NCBI GenBank assembly: GCA_009809945.1
Contig: WTPW01000442.1
Span: 352,422 to 416,421 of the forward strand
Length of the DNA: 64,000 nt
Source of the DNA: Gigaspora margarita
Taxonomy: Eukaryota; Glomeromycota; Glomeromycetes; Diversisporales; Gigasporaceae
Reading direction: 5' to 3'
Shown here: piece after piece, positions 25,222-36,087 of the stretch
Numbering within the stretch: the first letter of the stretch is position 1
Layout: every line of letters begins with the position of its first letter
Program-made: the position numbers and the translations under genes
Notes under the pieces: model-generated
What the model was told of the DNA's origin: nothing
The model's database searches: none
The model's input: only the letters and a program-made list of their open reading frames with translations

Positions 25222-25562
25222 ACTAGTAATTTGAACTAAAAAAATTGACCTTAATTGGTTAAACAAACAGAAATATTTGGTATTAACTGCTTTAACCAAT
25301 TAAGATTACTTCATATTTACTTTTAGAAATTTTTAGACTTTACTCAAATTTTTGTTTTGACCTTGCTTGTCTACTATGTTTATTTATTTTCTTTTCAGAA
25401 ATTTTTAGAAGTTTGCTCTTTTATGGTATCATTTACATTTTTTAACTGATTTTTAACTAGTTGTATTGTTTAACTAATTAAGTATTTATTAACTAGTTAA
25501 CCAAAACTTAATCAGTTTGGATTAGTTAACCAATTATAGCCCAAATAGTTCAAATTACTAGT
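25222..25562. mobile_element. MITE-like TIR element, 341 bp
   Basis: Terminal ACTAGTAATTTGAACT / AGTTCAAATTACTAGT is a perfect 16-bp inverted repeat, with further TTAATTGGTTAA-type similarity inside both arms. No coding content. Confidence 0.65.
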
Positions 25563-25667
25563 CACTGCTAGTGACAAATAGATTTATTTATAAATAAATA
25601 TTTATTATTATAAATATATAAAATAAAATTAAATTATTATAATAATACTATAAATTAGGCTACGCAC

Positions 25668-28106
25668 ATAAATAAAATTGGTTCTCGTAACCCGAGCGGG
25701 TGACTTTTTTTTAAAAAGTAAAATGTTATTTTATATTAACGTATATAAATTTTTTAAGATTATTATATATCGTACCATAACCTATAATAGTAAATCTGAA
25801 ATATTTATAATTCGAATAACTCTTTTTAAACACTTAGATTGATAATAAAAGTTCTTACATACAAAGTTAATTTTAATTTGAATAAATTAATTAAATATAT
25901 AGCAAATATATATTTATAAATGAAACAACCCGGATATCCAGATTTATAACCAGATTTTATCTCTATATTATGCATATTAAAACATCTAGACTCTAAGAAA
26001 TATTTATATAAGAAACTAACTATTCGTCTTATAATCTATTGCATCTTTATATGGGAGCCAAGAAGAATTCACATAGATAATGACGTGGATATTGTTATTT
26101 ACCCATAGGTTCTTGTACTGCTATTACAGTCGCAGAGCCTAGTCATCAACTTGAAGCCCTTTTCTAATTATCAATATGAAGTCCTTTTACTACTATTGCA
26201 GCTGCTGATCCTAATCATCAATGTGAGGTCTTGCCATAGTCATGGTGCCTAAACACAATGAGATCCTTGCAATGCTATTGCAGCTGCAGAACCCAATCAT
26301 CAAATATGAAGTCCCTGCAATGTTATTGTGGCTGTGGCACCTAATCACAGTATAAAGTCATTGCACTGCTAACCACAAACACGAGTCCTTGCACTGCTAT
26401 CATAGCTGCAAAACCTAATCAAATATTATGAGGTTCTTGTCTAATAATCAAATGAGAAGTCTCTGCTTTGCTATCGCAGTCATGGAGCCCAATCATAAAT
26501 ATGAAGCCTTTGTACTACTATTGTAGCTATAAAACTGAATCATAATATAATGTTCTTGCATTGCTATTGCAGCTACAGAGCCTAAAACATGGGGCCCTTG
26601 TACTGTTATCGTAGTCACAGTGCCTAATCGATTGAAGAGGTTCCTGCCTAATGGCCAAACATGAGATCCTTGCATTGCTAATTATTAAACATTAGTCTTG
26701 TGCTATTATTGTAACTATAGAGTTAATCTCCCAGCATGAGTGTAGCCACAAAGCTCTATCACTAACATGAAGTCCTTTCACTATTATGCAGTCACGAAGC
26801 CAAATCATCAAATATGGGACTTGCTCTACTATTGTATCTGCGAAATCTAATCGCCAACCTAAAGTCCTGCACTGTTATCGCAGCTGCAGAGCTAAATTAT
26901 TGGTATGAGATTCTTGCACTGCTATTATAACTGTAATGTACAGATACTGACATGAGTCTATCACAGATAAAAGCCTTACCATCAAACATAAGTTTTGCAC
27001 TACTATTATAGCTATGATGCCTAATTGTCAACATGAGGTTCTTGTATTGCTATCGCAGTAGTAGATCCTAATTGCCAAACATTAGGTCTTAATACTACTT
27101 CTAAAGCTACGGAACCTAATCACCAATAGAAAGAAAGACCTTACACTGCTATCGTAGCTGTAGTGTCTAGTAATCAAATATACAATCCTTAAACCTCTTT
27201 AATCTATAAGTCATTAAGCAAAGGGTGGGTAGAGCGAGACGATAGAGCTAGCCTTCACTAAAAGATGTGCAATAACCAAAAGAAAGATAATCTTCTCTAC
27301 TAACTGAAGTCCTTTAAATATCCTTGAAAACAATCTTGCCAATCATAGCAACTCATATTTTCAACAATCATATGTTATCACAATATTGATCAGAAAATAC
27401 TTGTATCAAACAAGATACAAGGACTATTCATCTGTAATGATCGACCTGTCACTTCGTTAGCAGGTTTTTCAAAATCAGCCTTAATCCTAATCAGAAATAT
27501 AAGAGTTCAGATAAGCAGATTTGAATAAGTTGCTTAATTTAGAGTCACAACTAACGATATTTTCATTGTTAGAGCAAGTATAAGAAGACGTACGCAGCAA
27601 GCAGACCCACAGCTAGCCTAGTTTAGTCAATAATATCGTGCAGCTAATTGTCATAAATAAACAACTGTAGATCTCTCACAAAAACATTAATCAATAAACC
27701 TCCCCTCTAATATGACTAATACTAACTAACCTTAATATCCCAATTGGATAAAAATCACAAGAGGAGAAATTTTTTGTTGGAAAGCTACCGTATATTCATA
27801 AATAGTATATAGCATTTTTGATTCAACTTTATGAGAAATGTAGTATATAAATTTATACTATATATACGAAATAACAGACATGGGTGTTATTTAGAATAAT
27901 AGCCTGAATTAAGCTTAATTTAGGCCAAAATTCGTAATTTCCTCCTGCACATTATTTTGAAAATATGGTATGCTTTAAATAAAATGCTTTTTTAAAATTT
28001 TATATAATATTTTTTTATATGATAACAATAACATCTGGGTGCCAGGTGCCGGGTGCTTTTTGATTCTAAAATGTTATGAGAACCAATTAATTTTATTTGC
28101 ATAGCC
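25668..28106. mobile_element. PIF/Harbinger-like non-autonomous element, 2.4 kb
   Basis: Terminal inverted repeats GGCTACGCACATAAATAAAA and, inverted, GGCTATGCAAATAAAATTAA, followed in both by TTGGTTCTCRTAAC. Three-base target duplication TTA at 25,665-25,667 and 28,107-28,109. GG(C) ends with a TTA/TAA target fit the PIF/Harbinger superfamily. The ends are related to the 236-bp MITE at 33,086-33,321. No transposase frame; about 1 kb of the interior is a degenerate minisatellite. Confidence 0.8.
26090..27190. repeat. Degenerate minisatellite, unit about 50-60 bp
   Basis: Some twenty diverged units built around TTGCACTGCTATTGCAGCTG, then CAGAGCCTAATCA and a (A)CATGAGGTC block. The array is uninterrupted by other elements and much richer in G+C than its flanks. 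Non-coding in all frames. Confidence 0.85.
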
Positions 28107-28125
28107 TTAATTTAAAAATTTTAGT

Positions 28126-28545
28126 TGGATCTGCAGATCAATAGCATAGCAGTTATGCTCCCAGATTACAAATCAAAGGTTGCCAGTTCAAATCCCCTTA
28201 GAGGTAAAATAGAAAAACTAGCTGATTAGGAAACTAAAATACTATGAAAAAACAGTGACCCAGAATGTCTACGGATGGACTTAATCGGGCAGTTGCCATT
28301 ATTAAATCTGTGGCAGTAAAATGTAATAAGTTAGAACCTGATTTAAAATAACTGAAGTCATGAAACATAATGTGAGGCCTAAATCTGATGAAGATACTAT
28401 ATGAACTCATAGTGCAGGTTACCAACACTATTTAGTGATCTGAGGAATAGCTTTTAGTAGTTGGAATCCCTGAGGATAGAAAAATGGTTGGTGAGATGAC
28501 AACAATCCAACTACATTATATTACCACACCCCTTTATTTTTAATT
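28126..28545 (+). mobile_element. SINE-like unit with tRNA-type promoter
   Basis: Box A-like TAGCATAGCAG at 28,142-28,152 (fits TRGYNNARNNG) and box B-like AGTTCAAATCCCC at about 28,186, 44 bp apart, in a tRNA-like head ending near 28,210. A roughly 330-bp body of more balanced composition follows, up to about 28,540, where AT-rich sequence and copy C begin. There is no clear A tail or target duplication, so a decayed tRNA-derived SINE is the best reading. It is not a functional tRNA: no good acceptor stem. Confidence 0.5.
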
Positions 28546-28555
28546 ACTGTATATA

Positions 28556-30334
28556 CATCAGCAAATTTATAATAGCGTAATCTTACATAAGATATTACGA
28601 ACTGTAATATAAGCAAAATATTATGTAATATATTTTGAAATATTTCGAATTATCAAATTTTCGAAATATTACGAAAGTAATTTCGAAATATTTCGAAATA
28701 GGTTAATGAAATATTTTGATCCCTTTCAAAATAATTTAGGACTAGGAAACCAAGCTGGATCAGGATCAGTAGGTCTGTAACCTGGATCGCGCATTAGACT
28801 GATTTTTCGAAATAGTTCGAAATAATTCGATGATATTCAAATTCTGTACTACAAGATCAGATTAGATCTTTTGTTTATAATTAGATCTTCTATTTTTTTT
28901 CTTTCGCTTTTTTGTTTTTATTTCGTTTCATTTTTTATTTTCGTTTCATTTTTTGTTTTCGTTTCATTTTTTTGTTTTCATTTTTTTTTTNTTTTTTATT
29001 TCGGCACTTTTACAAGACACCTTTGCAAGAAGATATACAACATTTCGAAACCTTTCGCATATCTACTCAGACTTTCAACATATTCAAGAACACCAAGAAC
29101 ACTTCTTTAGAGAATGATTTAGTTAGGTGCAAGTTTTCGCAAGTTTTCGCAAGATTTTGCAAGTTTGTGCAAGTTTTTGCAAGGTTTCGCGTCATTTATT
29201 TTTTCATTTTATGTTTTTTGTTTTTGTTTTCTTTTGTTTTATTTTAAATTTTTTTTTATTATTATATTTCGGCACTTTGCGAGAACAGAATCCTTACTTC
29301 CTGGCACTTTGCACGAAAAACAACCCAGACTTTTTTGGTACTTCGTGACTTTTTTGGCATTTCGCAAGAACATTAACACAACTTTTGCAATTTCTGAATT
29401 TACAAGAACGCGAACTCTTACGAAGATTTGGGGCTTCGTTTATTTTTTTTTTATTAGTTTGCTTACACTTTTTGTTTTTTTGTTTTTTTTTTTACTTATT
29501 TTTTTAAATTTTATTTTAGTTTATTTATTCCTAACTTCTTCGAAACTTTGTGACTTTCCTCGGCAATTTGCAAGAACCAACACTTCTAAGAAACGTTTTT
29601 ATTTTGAAGTTTTTAGAAAAAGAGTGCGAAACGAAGTTTATAGCCAAAACAAAAAAGTAGTCAAAGTGAAGACAATAGAAAACAAAGAAGCGAAGATAAT
29701 AACTAACTGTGGGTGAGCGAAAATAAGTATGTAGGGCTAGTTTTTTGTATATAGTGATAGAATTAGAAGCGAAGAAGTGCAAAAGTATTTAAAATAATAT
29801 ATAATAATATAAAAATAATACTGTAAAAAATGTATAATAATTAAAATATAATATATAATATAATATGTATAATATATAATATAATAATAAATAAAAAAAT
29901 AATAATAAATAAAAAAATGTAAAATTTTATAATAAATTGCGAAACCTTGCGAAATAAAGCGAAAACCTGTAAAAAAGCATGATTATATGAATATGTATAT
30001 CATTTATTTATTTTTTAAAAATTTTGAAAATTTGCCAAATATTGCGAAACAATGCGAAATGATCCAAAATATTGCGAAACAATGCGAAAATATCAAAATA
30101 TTACCTCCTGCACACATTAGTTTATTGATCTGCATGAGTACGCGACCCCTGTGGGGGGAGGTAATTTGCATTTTTTTTATTTGGTATATTTCGAAATATT
30201 TCGAAATAATAACTGTAATATTACTGTAATCTAACGTAATATATTACGTAATACATCATGACGATCGTAAGATTTTTGTAATATTACGGGCCGTAATATC
30301 TTACGTAAGATTACGTATATATAATTCGCTGATG
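28556..30334 (+). mobile_element. T-rich CATCAGC-TIR element, copy C (complete)
   Basis: 1,779 bp with ends CATCAGCAAATTTATAATAG and TATATATAATTCGCTGATG, TA at 28,554-28,555 and 30,335-30,336. Subterminal arrays contain TCTTACRTAAGA and GTAATATTAC-type palindromes at both ends, then TTTCGAAATATTTCGAAAT arrays. The body carries AACCAAGCTGGATCAGGATC (28,749), GATCAGATTAGATCTTTTG, long T-rich tracts, and several GGCACTTTGCRAGAAC units (about 29,003-29,370). Phe-rich open frames here (e.g. 29,165-29,716) are the low-complexity body, not genes. No transposase seen, so probably mobilised in trans. Confidence 0.9.
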
Positions 30335-30336
30335 TA

Positions 30337-30560
30337 CTAGAAACCAGAAACTGGTATAAGTTTGAAGCAGCAAATCTTTAAAATTATAATATATACTGAA
30401 TATACTGTATATAAATATATAAAGGCATTATTTTATAGCGACCCATTACTATGGCAGCCCTGTAATTGACCAATCAAATTGATCATGTGAGTCCATATGT
30501 TTTTATTTAAAAAAAATAAAAAAAAATAAATAAAAAATATACAAAAAATTAAAAAAAATT
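30337..30560. other. Dispersed repeat fragment, no gene
   Basis: ACTAGAAACCAGAAACTGGT and the following 60 bp resemble 16,360-16,430. A short piece GCGACCCATTACTATGGCAG at about 30,440 has more G+C. Nothing coding. Confidence 0.5.
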
Positions 30561-31484
30561 AAAAAATAAACACTATTTACAATATAAATACAATTCAACT
30601 ATCATGCTATATTCTAATATTGTGCAATGTTCCAACTATCATACTATCATACTAATTACTACTAACTATTATGCTACTGCTATGATCTATACTAACTAAA
30701 CAATCATATTACATTCATACTAAAAAAAAAGCAGAAACATTAGTACTGTATATATATAAAAAAAAATAAAATAAAATAAACTAATGTATACTAACTTTTG
30801 TGCTATGCCTGTTATAGCTATAATCTGTTCCAATCATACTATATTTGTTCTAAAGAAAAGAACATAAGAATGTTAGTACTATAATAAACTAATTAAAAAA
30901 AATTATCTACCATGCTATGTTCGTTCTAGTACATTCTATTCATACTATGTTCATTCTAAAGAAAAGAATATAAGAACGTTAATACTGTACTGTAATATAT
31001 ATATATATATATAAAATAAAAAATAAAAAAAAATTTACTGTGACTGTGCTATGTCCATTCTAGCTAACTACTGTACTATATCTGTTCTAAAGAAAAGAAC
31101 CTAAATACATCAGCAAATTTATAATAGTATAATCTTACGTAAGGTCTTACGAACCGTAATATAAGCAAAATATTACGTAATATATTTTGAAATATTTCGA
31201 AATATCAAATTTTCGAAATATTACGAAAATAATTTTGAAATATTTCGAAATATATTATGAAATATTTTGGACCCCTTTCAAAATATTTTAGGACTAGAAA
31301 ACCAAGCTGGATCAGTAAATCTATAGTTCGAAATAGTTCAAAATAGTTCAATAATGTTCAAATTCTGTACTACAAAAAGATCAGATTAGATCTTTTGTTT
31401 ATAATTAGATCTTCTATTTTTTTATTAAATGATATATAACAATTAAAAGATCTTTAACAATTACAAAAATTCGCTGGGTAAAAA

Positions 31485-32320
31485 NNNNNNNNNNNNNNNN
31501 NNNNNNNNNNNNNNNNNNNNNNNNNNNNNNNNNNNNNNNNNNNNNNNNNNNNNNNNNNNNNNNNNNNNNNNNNNNNNNNNNNNNNNNNNNNNNNNNNNNN
31601 NNNNNNNNNNNNNNNNNNNNNNNNNNNNNNNNNNNNNNNNNNNNNNNNNNNNNNNNNNNNNNNNNNNNNNNNNNNNNNNNNNNNNNNNNNNNNNNNNNNN
31701 NNNNNNNNNNNNNNNNNNNNNNNNNNNNNNNNNNNNNNNNNNNNNNNNNNNNNNNNNNNNNNNNNNNNNNNNNNNNNNNNNNNNNNNNNNNNNNNNNNNN
31801 NNNNNNNNNNNNNNNNNNNNNNNNNNNNNNNNNNNNNNNNNNNNNNNNNNNNNNNNNNNNNNNNNNNNNNNNNNNNNNNNNNNNNNNNNNNNNNNNNNNN
31901 NNNNNNNNNNNNNNNNNNNNNNNNNNNNNNNNNNNNNNNNNNNNNNNNNNNNNNNNNNNNNNNNNNNNNNNNNNNNNNNNNNNNNNNNNNNNNNNNNNNN
32001 NNNNNNNNNNNNNNNNNNNNNNNNNNNNNNNNNNNNNNNNNNNNNNNNNNNNNNNNNNNNNNNNNNNNNNNNNNNNNNNNNNNNNNNNNNNNNNNNNNNN
32101 NNNNNNNNNNNNNNNNNNNNNNNNNNNNNNNNNNNNNNNNNNNNNNNNNNNNNNNNNNNNNNNNNNNNNNNNNNNNNNNNNNNNNNNNNNNNNNNNNNNN
32201 NNNNNNNNNNNNNNNNNNNNNNNNNNNNNNNNNNNNNNNNNNNNNNNNNNNNNNNNNNNNNNNNNNNNNNNNNNNNNNNNNNNNNNNNNNNNNNNNNNNN
32301 NNNNNNNNNNNNNNNNNNNN
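31485..32320. other. Assembly gap (836 N)
   Basis: Run of N inside copy D. The left edge ends ...CGCTGGGTAAAAA, similar to the gap edge in copy A read in the opposite orientation. Confidence 1.
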
Positions 32321-33085
32321 TTATTCTGGCACTTTGTGAGAAAAATAACCTAGGCTTTTTCGACACTTTGCAAGCAAGCCCAGACTTTTCCAGCACTTTG
32401 CAAGAACATATACAACTTGATTTCGACAATGTTGTTACGAACTCTACTTTAGAGAAATAGAGATTTGGGGTTTATTTTTTTTATTCAGTTTGCTTATATT
32501 TCATTTTTTTTGTTTGTTTTCTTTTTACTTATTTCTTTAATTTTTATTTTTTTTTATTTATTTCTGCACTTTGAGAAAACCTTTAACGATTTCAAAATTG
32601 CAAGAATATAAACTTAAAGAAATGGAAAATTTGGGGGCTTCGTTTATTTTTTTTATTTAGTTGCTTACATTTTTGATTTTGTTTGTTTTACCCTTCTGAG
32701 AAATGTTTTTTTTATTTTTTACTTCTTTGAAGTATTTAAAAAAAGAGAGCGAAATGAAGGTTATAGCCAAAACAAAAGAAATAACCAAAGCGAAGACAAT
32801 AGAAAACAAAGAAGTAAAGATAATAGCTAACTGTAGGGTGAATGAAAATAAGTGTGTAGGGTTAGTTTTTTGTATATAGTAATAGAATTAGATGCGACAA
32901 AGTGCGAAAGTAGTTTAAAATATTTGTAAGTATTTAAAATAATATGTAATAATGTAAAAATAATACTGTAAAGAATGTATAATATTTAAAATATAATATA
33001 TAATAAAATATGTAATATTGTTTAAAATTTTTTAAATATAATTAAAATATAATAATAAATAAAAAAATATAAAATTTTATATTAA

Positions 33086-33321
33086 GGCTATACAAACTGA
33101 ATTTTCTGGTTCTCATAACCTGGCAGGTCATATTTTGAAAATTTTTTGAAAAAAATTTTTATATGTTTTAATAGCCAGGTGGAATTTCAAAAAAAATTTT
33201 TTTTAAAAATTTTATAAATTTAAAATTTTTTATATATAAAATTTTTAAATAAAAGTCCGGGCGGGTGGATCATTTTTTTTGTCTCATGTTATGAGAACCA
33301 GAAAATTCAGTTTGTATAGCC
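33086..33321. mobile_element. PIF/Harbinger-like MITE, 236 bp
   Basis: Perfect inverted ends GGCTATACAAACTGAATTTT / AAAATTCAGTTTGTATAGCC continuing through CTGGTTCTCATAAC. TSD TAA at 33,083-33,085 and 33,322-33,324. The empty site (TATATTAAATTGCG) is seen intact in copy B at about 14,720, which confirms the borders. Confidence 0.93.
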
Positions 33322-34404
33322 TAAATTGCGAAACCGTGCGAAATATTGCGAAAACCTGTAAAAAAGCGTGATTATGTGAATATGTATATCGTTTATTTAT
33401 TTTTTAAAAAATTTTGAAAATTTGTGAAAATTTGCAAAAAATTGTGAAACAATGTGAAAATATCAAAATATTACCTCCTGTGTGTATTATTTTATTGATC
33501 TGCATAAGTACGCGACCCCTGTAGAGGAGTAATTTGCATTTTTTTTATTTGCAATATATTTTGAAATATTTCGAAATAATGACCATAATATTACTGTAAT
33601 ATGACGTTATATATTACGTAATAAATCATATCAAACATAAGATTTTTGTCATATTACAGGCTGTAATATCTTACGTAAGATTACCTATATATAATTCGCT
33701 GATGTACTATAACAAACTAATTTATAAAAAAAACAACTACAATATCTATTATACTATGTTTATTTTAACATATTCTAATTGTACTTTATTTATTTTAAAA
33801 AAAAGAATACAATAACATTAGTACTATAATAAACTAATTAAAAAAAATTTTACTGTGACTGTGCTATGTCTGTTCTAAAAAAAGCTGTAAAAATGGTAGT
33901 ACTATAATAAACTAATATAAAAAAAAACTATTTACTGTGCTATATCTGTTCTAGTAAGTTCTAATCGTACTATGTTTGTTTTAAAAAAAAGAATATAAGA
34001 ATGTTAGTACTATAATAAACTATTTATAAAAAAAATTTTACTATGACTGTGCTACATCTATTCTAAAGAAAAGAATATAAGAACATTAGTACTATAATAA
34101 ACTAATATATAAAAAAAAACTATCTATAGTGCTACATCCATCTATTCTAGATATATTCTATTCAGTTGTACTATGTTCATTCTAAAGAAAAGAACATAAA
34201 AACATTAGTACTATAACCAACTAATTTAAAAAAAAACCATCTACTATACTATGTCTGTTCTAGCACGTTCTAATTGTACTATATTTATTCTAAAGAAAAA
34301 ATATAATAATATTAGTACTGTAATAAATTAATTAATTAAAAAAAATTTACTATGACCATGCTACATCCATTCTAGCTAACTACTGTGCTATGTCTGTTCT
34401 AAAG

Positions 34405-35295
34405 GTGCTTGAAACTAATTAGTTTCACTAGTTGAAACTGGTGAACTGGTGAAACTGGTGAAACTTAAAAAGTGATTTGGTGAAACTGGTAAAACTAGGT
34501 GAAACTAGGTAATACTGGTGATACTGGTGATACTGGTGATACTNGTNAAACTNGTGATACTGGTAAAACTAGTAATACTGGTGAAACTGGTGATACTAGT
34601 GATACTGGTGATACTAGTGAAACTGGTGATACTGGTGAAATTGGTGATACAGTAATATTAGTGATACTCTGCTATTGGTAATATCAATTTTGGGTAGCTT
34701 ATTTTTCAAATATACAAATTTTACTATGTAAATTGATTATATTTGCTTAAGTAAATATGTTCAGAAGATCAAAATGCATTTTTCTAAAATTTCATACCAA
34801 TTTGGAAAATATTTAACTTTTAATTTTTACTTTCATCGAATATATTTTTTAAAAAAATTTTAATTTTTTTGTCAAAAGTAAAAATTAAAAGTCAAATAAT
34901 AAAATGTTCTTTAATCTTACTAAATATTTTATTATATATGTATTTTGATTTTCTAAATAAGTTTACTTAAGTAATAATAATCGATTTACATAGAAGAATT
35001 TAGACTTTACTATGTAGCGACTATTGTCTATCATAGAGTAGCCTATTTTTGGATCAAAGACATGTTTAAGTTATTGATCTATTTTTGAACACATATAGTA
35101 GTATTACCAGTATTATTAGTTTTACCAGTTTCACTAGTATTACCAGTATCACCAGTTTCACTAGTATCACCAGTTTCACCAGTATCACTATTTCACTAGT
35201 ATCACCAGTTTCACCAGTTTCACCAATTCTAGTTGGTGATTGGTGATTAGTGAAAACTAGGGCACTATTACAGTTTAGTTTCACTAGCAGCTTTA
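34405..35295. mobile_element. 891-bp hairpin element with minisatellite arms
   Basis: Left arm 34,436-34,660 is a run of 9-bp units GGTGAAACT / GGTGATACT. Right arm 35,098-35,235 is the inverse complement (AGTTTCACC / AGTATCACC). A 13-bp direct repeat GTCTGTTCTAAAG (34,392-34,404 and 35,296-35,308) brackets it, though the satellite host contains this string naturally. The inner parts also pair (TTACTTAAGTA... near 34,735-34,755 and 34,960-34,975). Non-coding: frames across the arrays are Thr/Asp/Gly repeats. Confidence 0.75.
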
Positions 35296-35393
35296 GTCTG
35301 TTCTAAAGAAAAGAATATAAGAACGTTAGTACTGTAATAAACTAATATATATCATATAAAAAAACTATCTACTGTACTATATTAGGACTCCAG

Positions 35394-35684
35394 ACATCTC
35401 TCATATAGATCATAACTAGATTTTGGCCAATTTTAACCTAATTTGCTAAAAATAACAAAATCTATTTATACTTTAATAACTTCTAATCCAGTGATCAGAA
35501 TTGAATAAACTTTTTTTGTTAGATGTGCCTTACTAAGAGCTTCTTCATTTTAAAAAAAAGTTCATTCAAATTGGACCACCAGATGCCAAGATAATTTCCA
35601 AAACCTGTTTTTTGCTTCTCAAAATTTAGGTGTTTTTGCTAAAAAATTTCAAGTATAACCTCTATACTAGATATCTGGGGTCCT
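35394..35684. mobile_element. Small TIR element in the satellite, about 290 bp
   Basis: Ends AGGACTCCAGACATCT and, inverted, AGGACCCCAGATATCT (14 of 16). The interior has no relation to satellite units. No clear target duplication. Confidence 0.6.
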
Positions 35685-36087
35685 GCTATGTCCATCTATT
35701 CTAGTTATATTCAGTTCTAATCATACTATGTTCATTCTAAAGAAAGAACGTAAGAACATTAGTATAATAATAAACTAATTAAAAAAAATCTATCTACTGT
35801 GCTATGTTCATTCAAGTACATTCTATTTGTACTATATTTATTCTAAAAAAAAGACTATAAGAACATTAGTACTGTAATAAAAAAATAAAATAAAATAAAA
35901 AAAAATGAAGAACAGCTGTACTTTTATATGAAGTCAAGACTCTAAACAATGATGGAGCTGATAACAGTTCTAAAAAATAAATATTATTAAAATAAAAAAC
36001 AAAAAAATAAATAAAATAAAGAATTTGTATTGAGATTCAAATGCAATAGAAAATGCATGGCCAATAACTAAATTTTTTTTAGTATAT

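Larger units (their letters stand above)
31108..33704 (+). mobile_element. T-rich CATCAGC-TIR element, copy D
   Basis: TA-flanked (31,106-31,107; 33,705-33,706), ends CATCAGCAAATTTATAATAG and TATATAATTCGCTGATG, inserted in the satellite. Same subterminal TTACGTAAG set as copy C, same body block near 31,300 (AACCAAGCTGGATCAG) and GGCACTTTG motifs near 32,330-32,400. It contains an 836-bp assembly gap and a 236-bp PIF-like MITE. Sequence before the gap (about 31,423-31,484) differs from other copies, so another insertion may lie in the gap. Confidence 0.85.
30570..35900. repeat. Satellite block of about 130-bp degenerate units, split by insertions
   Basis: Recurrent unit pieces: CTATGTTCATTCTAAAGAAA, AGAACATAAGAACATTAGTA, CTATAATAAACTAAT and GTGCTATGTCTGTTCTAG. 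Present at about 30,570-31,105, 33,707-34,404, 35,296-35,393 and 35,685-35,880. The intervening stretches are three insertions (copy D, the hairpin element, a small TIR element). The units would be contiguous without them. No open frames of interest. Confidence 0.8.

Noticed and set aside
26090-27190. CRISPR-like array
   Set aside because: Units are diverged and contiguous without unique equal-length spacers, and the sequence is eukaryotic.
27430-27740. Possible solo LTR fragment inside the PIF-like element
   Set aside because: TATA-like and AATAAA-like strings are present, but I could find no matching second end, target duplication or coding remnant.
29165-29716. 183-codon open frame in copy C
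   Set aside because: Phe/Leu-rich and not conserved as a frame in copies B, D, E or G; explained by the T-rich body.
31461-32429. 322-codon minus-strand frame
   Set aside because: Almost entirely N from the assembly gap; only short element sequence flanks it.
34499-34681. Thr/Gly/Asp repeat protein
   Set aside because: Direct translation of the 9-bp minisatellite in the hairpin element, mirrored in the other arm.
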